This document shows positions 57,201 through 64,000 of a stretch of 64,000 nucleotides of DNA, piece after piece (position 1 is the stretch's first letter; every line of letters starts with the position of its first letter). The position numbers and the translations under genes were made by a program. Source of the DNA: Astropecten irregularis (taxonomy: Eukaryota; Echinodermata; Asteroidea; Paxillosida; Astropectinidae); NCBI GenBank assembly GCA_963971285.1, contig OZ020254.1, positions 7,564,001 through 7,628,000 of the forward strand, written 5' to 3'. The notes below the pieces were generated by a model that saw only the letters and a program-made list of their open reading frames with translations, was not told the origin of the DNA and searched no databases.

Positions 57201-60200
57201 TCAAACCTTCATGCAATCAAAATGAATACATTTTTCAGCCTTTGGTTTAGAGACGACCAATACAGTGCAGTGGCCATATTGACAGTCCTGTTTCATTCAA
57301 AGTTTAGCATTACCAGAGGTGATGAATTTTGGGGTTTTTTGACGGTGTAAGGGGTGATTGGGATAGTCTCAGTATCACTTGTTCTACTCTGTGCCACTAC
57401 GTACAAACGTCTGATACATGCATGCATGCAAATTTTATGCAACGCGGCACATCAGCCAATCAGATCTGTTTTGAGAACATTTCCATCAGAATCGTGACGG
57501 AGAATGATTATTGGTCAATTTATTTGCGCGGCAGCAGCTAGGCTATCTACGTGATAGACGCACTCGCCATACAGTACGATAGTAGATGCCCTTTGATTTG
57601 TCAAAACCTAGAGGTCAGTGCTGGGTTGGCTTGCATTATTTATCTGGAAATCTGCACGCATGTGATAGATGCTCGCTCGCTGTACGGCGAGTGCGTTTAT
57701 CACATAGACTTTGGTTAGGACTGCATGCAAGGTGGTAGAAATGTTGTATTACTTACACAGTGGAAAGCTCTTTCAGCGAATCAAAGGCGCCAGATGTGAT
57801 GGTACTGATGCCGTTGTCATACAAAGCCCTGCAATAACAAATGGTATACACCCAGTCAGAAGGAAGTATAAATGGGTCACTGCAATGGACTATTGTGAAC
57901 TGACTACATTCCTGAGTAAATGAGCATTAACTTGAGCTCCAACGCCGACCAATCATTTTTGAAAACGAAACATGGGATGCATGAGCCTTACAATGCATGC
58001 TTTTATAATGCTTTATAATTGCTGATTGATAACTCTGATCAAAACCACACTTATTTGGGGGAAAAGTTTTAACATTCATCAGTTTCAGACTTTTAAACAA
58101 ATTAAATACCAGTAAATGGTGGATTTTTGTTGAGTTTGTTATTTTCCCTTCATCTTTGCTGTCTTTGCATACAGTGAATGATTGAAAGCTTCGGTCCTAT
58201 CAAGCAGTTCATACTGGTTGCTCCCATGGACAAAAAAATCAGCATGGACCTGATGCAGTGATAGTGATAGGAACCTAATAAGCCACACCTTCTGTTGGTG
58301 CCACTGGCCCCTCCCATCCACTATGGGTTATGAAGATAATTAAATAATGCCATTCATCATTCATATTCCAAAAAGCAACGTCAATTTTACCCGAGATTGC
58401 TTTCTGAAAGTTTTAAAAAGCGGGGCAGTTGCTACAAACTTAAAAATATCACTCACAGGAGACGGAGTGATTTGAGTCCAATGAACGTCTCGTTGCCGAT
58501 GCAAGTCAGACGGTTGCTCCTCAGATTGCTGATGAACAAATGATGAAAAGAAAAATGAAATGTTTAGAGACGTAGACATAAAAAGAAAATTGGTAGCAAC
58601 ATAAAGTGTTTTTTTTTCTCCTTGTCATCCCTTCCTCTGAAAAGATGTTGAGGCAACCAGCTGCTCTATGAGAGTCATAAAATAAAAGGGAATCAGGTTT
58701 CATGCATAACTTGTTTTAAATTTCAGTCACCGATTCCAAAATTGTGAATTGTTTGTTAAGTTGCATGCTCTGTCTTTTCTCCCCCTGATCTGCACTCCTA
58801 ACTTCTAAACACACAATTCCATGTCTTGTGTGAGCTTATTTAATAGGACCATTCCGGGGCAGTATGGGGATCCAATGGGAGTAAGGCAAGAGTGCCCTCT
58901 ACGGGCGGTGCAAAAACCACAGTGTGAAGAGACATTTACTTCTTGTGATGTGTACATCCGTGTCGTGGAAGGTGAGACAATAATCATTAGTGCTTGACAG
59001 AAAAACATATCTCAGGAATTTAAGCAAATTGGCCAATTTTCCTCGAAAGTTAGTAAAATGTGTGTTTTCAAGTCTTCTGAGCGTGCATTTTTGAGTCAGT
59101 GCATTGGAACAGATCAAACTTGGATGACGTATGTTTACTCAAAGTTCCTGGAAGGAATTTGAAGGAGAGAGCTTGAATCTTGAAGTGTGAGGCCTCTTTC
59201 AATCCTGGATTGATTGTTTCCTTCTGACTAAGTTTTGGTTCAAGGAGAAAAAGAATGGCTTACTGCTAAAAAGTTTAATGGTTTCTTTCCTTTTGTGGTT
59301 AAAGTTGTCAAATAGTCAAAAGCAGCAGTCGTGGTTGACTGACAAGCTCCTTCTCTTGTGGTCAATGATCCAGAGACAAAAAAGCTACGAAAAGTATTGC
59401 TCATTTCTTGAGAGGGGGAAAAGGGAAGAGTCCCTGTATAGACAACCTTCAAACCTTTTTAGTTTAGGAAGATGACAAGTGGTCAAATTTCTGTGAGACA
59501 TGATGCACAATCGGCCATGTTGATTACACAGCTTCAAGATCCCAGCATCTCTACTCTCAATCTCAAATTATTATTTTTTTTTGGTATGATGGGGAAAACC
59601 TCAACATAAGTATAGGACGAAACCGGTATAGAAAAACCGGGGGAAATTGTGCCTTAACAGACTCCCAAAGAAAAGTATGTACATGCTGTACAGGCTAAAT
59701 ACGTTCAAGTGGGGAATGAATCTTGAAACAAGACAGTCTGCTGAAAGACAGCTACAATACCCAAATAAAAATTTAACATGCCTTAATTCTGGATATCTGC
59801 ATTATATCATGCATGTTTGTTTCTCTAATGCTTGGTATTAATTCATATTCACACACGAAATATGAAATTTTGGTTTTTGTTTTTACGGATTATTATCACT
59901 ACCTGTTAGGCAGTTAGGGGAAAACCAGTTATAGGAAAATCACACAAATCTATACTAATTATGGATGATTTGTCAACATGGGTTTGTAAATATCAGGTCA
60001 AATAAACCCTGTTATTCATGGGGAGGAAAAAAATGAACTACGTAACCCAAACAATCTTTTAAAAAATACATAATATTGATTAGATTTGTACATTATGCCA
60101 GTGCACATCCACATATACTCACTGGTATCATAAAATGAGTTAGTAACTATGACACCCAAAGTCTCCAATCCAAAATGCAAACAAGAAACAAAAATCACCA

Positions 60201-62228
60201 ACCAAAAAAAAAGATAAAAAACCTGAAGTGTAGTACAATCGATTATTCATATTTCACAATTATCTCTTGAATGAATACATGTGTTGTTAACTTGTGACCA
60301 AGGATGTTTGAATATACACATATGAAGATTATTGTGAATATTGTATTAGGATAGAAACCACCAAAGAATAATGATGATGATGGTGACTTTATATGACCCG
60401 AAAAAGGAAAGGAAATTCTCAAAGAAGTTGATGTCTTGTAGATGTGTAGACATACATGTAGTTTGCGGCTATAGTCTCCATCGACCTCTCCACACAAAAC
60501 AATCTTACAATAGACAGAACATGTTAACTCCTGAATGCTTTTTCTGTGGAAATGTTAGTAATGATCTCCGGATTGTGCTGAAAAATTATCACCAAACATT
60601 CAATATAATGTGCAGCACCATTTAGGGAATTTGTTATGTAATACCGATGAGATGCCAGTGTTCCAACATGTAATGCCCTGATCATTGTCAGGGGAGTGTA
60701 TTACGTATGTGAGTATGAACAACCAGTAACTGCCAACAGTAGTTGCTTTAAAAGTAGCAACTTGTCGTGCCTAATCGTAACTGAGCAGGACATAAAACTG
60801 CAACATCTTACTGCAAGCTGCAGTAGTTTTTTTCTGCAACATCTTCAGTGATGCCCAAAATCAATCTATCATAAGCACTGTATCTCGCTGGAGCAATCCC
60901 TACCATGTTATGGCAATCCAATTTAACAAAAATCAACATTCCATGCAAATCATAATATCTTTGTAGCCAAAAACTGCTTCTAAATATACACCATTTATAC
61001 GGTAATAAAGAGTAAAATCTTCAAAAGTAACTATTGGCCAATCAAGGTAGTTATTGAGAGTCATGTGACCGTCATGTGCTACTGGTGCGGAAAAGGGCAC
61101 GATTTCATGGCTCTGCTTACCGGTAGCGTAGAATCGGCGCTTACAAAAGCAGACAATTCTGTACTTAATACCAAATCTTATTTCATGGATTAGCTCGTAC
61201 GTAGTTGGCATAACTATGCATTTCTCGTTACTCAAATTTCTACGCTAGCTATGTAAGCGGAGAATGAGGAACATAAGCACCAAATTCTGCGGCAAGCAGA
61301 TAGCCATGAAATTGAGCCCTCGTGTGCCGAATAAACAAAATGCTACGTCCTGTGTGAAAAGAAGCCTGACCAATCAGACGGAGGGCTGAATGGTGATTGG
61401 TCGGATTTGTATGCCTGTGCTATAATGGATCGTTCTATTTCATGCAGTAGGGATCATTTACCAGTAGCTCCAGTGGATCCCGTGCTCATTATTATGTCAA
61501 TCACACCGTCAGAGGATTAAAGTGAACCAAAGTTTAATACTCAAAAACATCAGTTTCACCACATGCCTCGTTATCTCATACAAAAACGCGTTATTTCGTA
61601 TTCGTGTTCATGCAAGAATACAACTAGACCAATCCATGACAAAATTAAGTATTCAATTTCTGAAAAAAAGTTTTTTGGATGTGAAAACAATGCAGCAATC
61701 TTATCAAGTTATTATTGATCATTTGTATTTTTAAAAGATTTAAATATTACATCCAAACAATGCTGAAGTATAGTTTTGAGAATCTTCAAATGTAGCTTTG
61801 ATAAGCGAAAGCTGCTTTAATAAAACTATCAACCTATGTAGACATAAGTGAATAAAACCAATAAAGTGAGGAGTGCAAATGTGCAATTTGTCAGCAAATT
61901 TGTGATTAAAAGACAAACATTGCCTGCTGAAATTTGAAGGAAAAACAAATAATATGGAGATTTTGCTGTTGGTGTTGTCATGGATTGGACGGGCTGTAAT
62001 GCATACAAGTATAAGAAGCTACAATGGGACAGTGAAACATAACAGACAGGCACCCGATGATCCCGTGATGCTCATTCACAGCAAACACTATCAATGCAAG
62101 AGGATTATGATGAAGGAGGTAGGAGGAGGAGGAGGAAGACGGGGTACCATACTTACAGACTTCTCAGATTTTTAAGTCCGGAGAAAAATCGTCCATGGAC
62201 TTTGGTGAGCTTGTTATTAGTAAGCAGC
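44951..62228 (-). CDS. slit: Slit, C-terminal half (5' exons off window)
   Basis: Sixteen exons join in frame to 875 residues plus TGA at 44951-44953. Slit is the secreted ligand of Robo receptors, guiding axons and cells. Parts in order: the last LRRs of domain 3, with 72-nt exons each encoding one repeat and split in phase 2; an LRRCT ([16 protein letters not shown]); the domain-4 LRRNT ([15 protein letters not shown]), LRRs and LRRCT ([16 protein letters not shown]); six EGF modules (first [19 protein letters not shown]; two contain the NNYTC or RCDC motifs); a laminin G domain ([23 protein letters not shown]); EGF7; and a C-terminal cystine knot ([15 protein letters not shown]). Repeat-by-repeat order equals that of known Slits. 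It has seven EGFs, as in Drosophila; vertebrate Slits have nine. Domains 1-2 and the signal peptide should lie beyond the right edge. The LamG-EGF7 intron holds a 2.6-kb hAT-like insertion. Confidence 0.96.
45716..45922 (-). CDS. slit: slit exon: LamG end and EGF7
   Basis: Acceptor CAACACAG, donor GTAAGT. Encodes [16 protein letters not shown] and EGF7 with [13 protein letters not shown] and [15 protein letters not shown]. The CxRxxxIN and EGWMGPLC-like motifs are characteristic of Slits. Confidence 0.94.
46087..46375. mobile_element. GGGCCCAATTTCATGG MITE (slit LamG-EGF7 intron)
   Basis: 289 bp with terminal inverted repeats GGGCCCAATTTCATGGAATC then CGTTAC, complemented at 46350-46375. Longer arms than the related elements at 6809 and 61095. 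No clear flanking duplication. Confidence 0.9.
46777..46940 (+). repeat. (GACCAA)n subterminal repeat of the slit hAT element, left
   Basis: Repeats of GACCAAGACCAAGACCGA and AGTCCGAGACC. The same motif returns at 49215-49375 near the other end, with GGTCTCGAGACC palindromes. Confidence 0.85.
47707..48493. mobile_element. Nested foldback with 43-bp terminal repeats
   Basis: Left arm begins CCGGTGTCATGCCAAAAGGT and continues GTCCGTTGCCAAATAGTGTC; the right arm ending at 48493 is its complement with about two mismatches. Motifs of the type GGACACTTTTTGGCA recur internally near 47820 and 48370-48430. It lies inside the slit hAT element. No coding capacity. Confidence 0.88.
49402..50150 (-). CDS. 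slit: slit exon: EGF4 end, EGF5, EGF6 and laminin G domain
   Basis: 749 nt, acceptor TTTCTCAG. Encodes [18 protein letters not shown]5 ([15 protein letters not shown]), a linker [10 protein letters not shown] at the place where Slits are proteolytically cut, EGF6 ([15 protein letters not shown]) and nearly the whole LamG domain, ending RNGSSFQG. The donor GTAAATAA is the 8-bp target duplication of the transposon that begins immediately beyond it. Reading on past the donor meets an in-frame TAA at once. Confidence 0.94.
50401..50494 (-). CDS. slit: slit exon: end of EGF3 and EGF4
   Basis: Acceptor TTTTTCCCAG, donor GTAAGA. Encodes [20 protein letters not shown] and [10 protein letters not shown]. 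Confidence 0.9.
51006..51145 (-). CDS. slit: slit exon: end of EGF2 and most of EGF3
   Basis: Acceptor CTGCTTAG, donor GTAAGA. Encodes [19 protein letters not shown] and [20 protein letters not shown]. The IDDC and GINNYTC features indicate a calcium-binding-type EGF. Confidence 0.93.
51190..51527 (+). repeat. CAG/CAT-rich trinucleotide tract (slit intron)
   Basis: Irregular AGCAGCATCAGCACCAGCAA units with pure CAG runs, in the intron between the EGF1 and EGF3 exons. The Ala/Thr-rich plus-strand open frame through it is a by-product. Confidence 0.9.
51529..51742 (-). CDS. slit: slit exon: EGF1 and first half of EGF2
   Basis: Acceptor TCCCACAG, donor GTGGGT. Encodes [33 protein letters not shown] and [19 protein letters not shown]. 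Confidence 0.92.
52203..52310 (-). mobile_element. tRNA-derived SINE head (slit intron)
   Basis: On the minus strand it reads GGGTAGCTCAGTTGATAAGA, GTACAGTACGCTGTGGGTCA and TTCAAATTTTTCTCCTGTCA, then TTTTTCTTTGTTCACTTTTC. Same family as 15733-15870, degenerate. Confidence 0.75.
52484..52630 (+). mobile_element. SINE fragment framed by inverted copies of its tail
   Basis: GGTCGTTGATTCGAATCCCA is the B box end of the SINE; the tail CAGTCAGTTTCCCTTGTGGT then TATTTGATTAT ends at 52630. The same tail occurs inverted at 52484-52512, giving perfect arms of about 29 bp. A composite of two insertions is likely. Confidence 0.8.
52709..52872 (-). CDS. slit: slit exon: domain 4 LRRCT
   Basis: Acceptor ATATCCACAG, donor GTAAGT. 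Encodes [20 protein letters not shown] and [11 protein letters not shown], ending YVCT. Confidence 0.93.
53045..53116 (-). CDS. slit: slit exon: domain 4 LRR
   Basis: 72 nt, acceptor TCTCTGAAG, donor GTAAGT. Encodes [20 protein letters not shown], equivalent to the SLHGNDISVVPEG repeat. Confidence 0.92.
53455..53670 (-). repeat. Dispersed repeat, inverted copy of 6480-6700
   Basis: AAGAAAGATACAGTAACAGT and TTTTTGAGAAAACAGTGAAA correspond to the reverse complement of the EXD3 intron repeat at 6480-6700, with substitutions. Non-coding. Confidence 0.7.
53926..53997 (-). CDS. slit: slit exon: domain 4 LRR
   Basis: 72 nt, acceptor TTTCTTGCAG, donor GTAAGT. With the preceding exon it reads [20 protein letters not shown], almost identical to the ILSYNRLRCIPP repeat of other Slits. 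Confidence 0.93.
54525..54780. mobile_element. Non-autonomous hAT element (MITE) in slit intron
   Basis: 256 bp beginning CAGTGGCGTATC and ending TACGTATGCTGCTG, flanked by an exact 8-bp duplication GTGTCATT at 54517-54524 and 54781-54788. The interior shares AAAGAAAGATTCCAATTT and TTTAGGGGTGCAATTTTAG with 5002-5264. It ends about 50 nt from the LRR exon at 54831. Confidence 0.9.
54831..54902 (-). CDS. slit: slit exon: domain 4 LRR
   Basis: 72 nt, acceptor CATTTGCAG, donor GTGAGT. Encodes [20 protein letters not shown]; the FxNMTxL motif is the same as in vertebrate Slits. Confidence 0.92.
55405..55460 (+). repeat. Fragment of the block-B repeat of 31995-35840
   Basis: ACAAGGGGTACCCCTTGCCA followed by a T-rich stretch, as in the intergenic complex repeat. 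It lies just downstream (plus strand) of a slit intron stretch and 15 nt before the donor of exon 55477-55545. Confidence 0.7.
55477..55545 (-). CDS. slit: slit exon: domain 4 LRR
   Basis: 69 nt, acceptor CTTGTCTAG, donor GTAAGT. Encodes [20 protein letters not shown]; Slits have YLDGNQF at this place. Confidence 0.92.
55935..56067 (-). CDS. slit: slit exon: domain 4 LRRNT
   Basis: Acceptor ATCTCACAG, donor GTAAGT. Encodes [19 protein letters not shown], the N-terminal cap of the fourth LRR domain, ending PLTATE. Confidence 0.92.
56806..56969 (-). CDS. slit: slit exon: domain 3 LRRCT
   Basis: Acceptor GGCTTGTAG, donor GTTGCT. Encodes [20 protein letters not shown] and ends DFSCE, a C-terminal LRR cap with its four cysteines. 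Confidence 0.92.
57543..57710. repeat. Foldback in slit intron
   Basis: CTATCTACGTGATAGACGCA followed by CTCGCCATACAG pairs with CTGTACGGCGAGTGCGTTTA then TCACATAGAC, arms of about 30 bp with a few mismatches. Internal TGATAGATGCTCGC repeats add further pairing. Confidence 0.75.
57757..57828 (-). CDS. slit: slit exon: domain 3 LRR
   Basis: 72 nt, acceptor GTTATTGCAG, donor GTAAGT. Encodes [20 protein letters not shown], matching the SLYDN repeat of Slits. Confidence 0.92.
58457..58528 (-). CDS. slit: slit exon: domain 3 LRR
   Basis: 72 nt, acceptor GTTCATCAG, donor GTGAGT. Encodes [20 protein letters not shown], the repeat that carries the ITCxGN motif in Slits. Confidence 0.92.
58529..62156. 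other. Large slit intron
   Basis: 3.6 kb between two LRR exons that join in phase, so no exon is missing here. The only element recognised is the MITE at 61095-61319; the rest is AT-rich with short spurious frames. Confidence 0.6.
61095..61319. mobile_element. GGGC..ATTTCATGG MITE (slit intron)
   Basis: Ends GGGCACGATTTCATGGCT and AGCCATGAAATTGAGCCC. The reverse complement of its interior (CTTGCCGCAGAATT, CTCATTCTCCGCTTA) matches 6809-7032. Diverged ends suggest an older copy. Confidence 0.78.
62157..62228 (-). CDS. slit: slit exon: domain 3 LRR ([15 protein letters not shown])
   Basis: 72 nt, acceptor TTATCCCCAG, donor GTAAGT. Encodes [20 protein letters not shown], equivalent to the repeat beginning ILLT in other Slits. 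The first slit exon visible in the window. Confidence 0.9.
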
Positions 62229-64000
62229 CTGGGGATAATAACAACGACATTGCAGAGAGACGTAGGGGGAAGGAGGAAATAAAAATACATGAACATGCTA
62301 GCATATGACATGGACAGACATAGGGGGGTCATGGAGCTAAGAGGGTTGCGCTTGGTATGACCTGGGAGATTTGATTGGTACGGGTGGGTTTGGAGGAGTG
62401 GGCCAGGGCTTCCTTTGCACGTCAGGGTAAGGGCTCTTCAGAGGATAGGGCATAGGTTAGGGGTAAAGGGGCAGGCTTGATGTTTGGGGCAAATCTGGGC
62501 TTGGACAGAGCACGGGGCAGGTTTTGGGTACAGTTTTAGGTAGTTGGCTTGGGCTTTGAGGCTATTGGTTTGGATCTTTTTGAGAGGTAGGTCTTGGTAG
62601 GGGGAGCCTGGCGTGGAGGGCACTGGGTACAAAACTTCACAGACTGCTCAATGCATGCCAAAACTTGTATGGGGTTTTATTTCCTTTGGGCTCAAAGAAC
62701 CCGATGGAGACTACGAAAACAAAATTCTACCTATGAACAGTGGTAATCTGAAGAGCCAAAAGACTACAGTCTAAAATTTTACTCATGACTTGTTGGAACT
62801 AAAGGAGACTGTTTTTCAGAATCCAAATTGCAAATGATTCTCCCTGACAGCCTTGGGCTCAGGTTTCAAACACCCTGAAGCCTCCCAACGCCAGATCCTG
62901 TCATGATAAATGTCCCAGGAGCAGACAAATATCCCGGCATCATCTGTCAATGTCTTTTGAAGTGCCGTGTAACTCCAGGATGGAGTGTTATTCAGCTCGT
63001 GTGTTGAAGTATTAACCACTGCTTAGAGGCTGGGTAAAATTGTACGTGCCCGCACAGACTTAAGTAGCGGATACACACGTCTGAGTAGCAATGAGCATTG
63101 GCATGCACTGTGCAGTGGGGTTGGGTTGGGGCGTGGGAAATTTAGAGGAAAGAAGGTCTTCATGGGTGGAGCTTGTAAGAAGAAGGGGGCGGGGACAGGC
63201 AAGGGGAAAGGATTGTTGACAAGGGCGGACACCACGCATGCTTTGGGCGCTGTATGACCGAGTCCACAGACAGAGCAAACAAACGGAAAAAGGGGGCAGT
63301 ATCACTGAAAGTAACAACAACACGTGGCTCACTGATAAATAAATCTTAAATAAATCATTGTATGAAATGTCTATACTAAACACACCAAAAACATCCTATT
63401 TTATCAAGTAATTTGCCAGGCCGGATATAAACAGATTAAACTTCCACAACATTTCAACCTGTACATGTAATGTAGGTTACCAGGCAAGATTCATAGGCAC
63501 ATTTACTTGCAATTGAGTTGTTCTCAGCAATGACTTCCCATAATTTAGGGTTTAAAAAGGGTGATTTTGATTGACATTTTGTCTTTTAAGAATAACCAGA
63601 TAGCACACTCATCTGGTCAAACTTTACATTTGCAATGAAAACAAAAGAAGAATATATTAACTACAAGAGAGAGCAATGGAAGTTTTGAGGAAAGAAAAAA
63701 AAAAAATTGCTGGTGAGATTTTTGGTTCTTGGCGAAAAATCGGCAGTGACAGGAATGTCTGCTAAACTACTGCAGAAACAAAAATACAAGACTAAATGAC
63801 AAATGTTCTAGCTTTGCGCACAGCTTCTATTATGCAGCAAAACACAAGTTGACGATGACAAATGAATCGCACCATACTATTTTACTGTAGGTCAACCAGA
63901 ATAGACTACTGGAAGCCTGAGTAGGATCAAGGTCTAGCAAAACGGGTTAATTAGCCTCCGAGAACAGATCACAGTTCTTCAAAGGGGCAGAAATAAGTAC
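62229..64000. other. Right end: slit intron, no exon found
   Basis: The preceding Slit LRR (the KINFSNNKI-type repeat) was sought and not seen, so the next upstream exon should be beyond 64000. 62300-62640 is G-rich on the plus strand; nothing else was recognised. Confidence 0.5.

Overview
The window is a piece of a repeat-rich animal genome. It has introns with GT-AG splice sites, tRNA-derived SINEs, hAT-type and other non-autonomous DNA transposons, long satellites and a 200-base N gap. Three protein genes can be read, all on the minus strand: the N-terminal part of a mitochondrial ES1/GATD3-type protein (about 0.5-3.5 kb), a complete EXD3/Mut-7/Nibbler-type 3'-5' exoribonuclease (5.4-15.5 kb, 17 coding exons, 992 codons plus stop), and the C-terminal half of the axon-guidance ligand Slit (44.95-62.2 kb, 16 coding exons, from the third leucine-rich domain to the cystine knot). 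For each gene the exon phases join without a frame break, which is the main support for the models. Slit with seven EGF modules, together with the SINE/MITE load, suggests a marine invertebrate deuterostome, perhaps an echinoderm; that assignment is a low-certainty inference.

Layout. 0.5-3.5 kb: GATD3 exons 1-5, with a 21-bp minisatellite and two foldbacks in its introns; its 3' end lies off the left edge. 3.6-5.3 kb: intergenic, with two hAT MITEs whose 8-bp target duplications are exact. 5.4-15.5 kb: EXD3, with SINEs and MITEs in its introns. 15.5-19.4 kb: nested DNA-transposon debris. 19.4-30.4 kb: one satellite array of about 74 monomers of about 149 bp, each carrying a tRNA-like T-arm followed by a T-run, ending in the N gap. 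30.6-35.8 kb: an 18-bp minisatellite and a complex repeat, partly in inverted orientation. 36.7-37.4 kb: a G-rich minisatellite. 37.4-39.5 kb: a 43/44-bp satellite. 39.5-44.9 kb: intergenic, with one MITE. 44.95-62.2 kb: slit, whose LamG-EGF7 intron holds a 2.6-kb hAT-like element inserted exactly 8 bp inside the splice donor. 62.2-64 kb: slit intron sequence with no further exon found.

The three genes have no evident functional link. GATD3 is a mitochondrial metabolic or repair protein, EXD3 trims small RNAs (the Mut-7 and Nibbler families), and Slit is a secreted Robo ligand. The most unusual material is non-coding: the T-arm/T-run satellite with higher-order structure, and the transposon whose target duplication is the first 8 nt of a slit intron.
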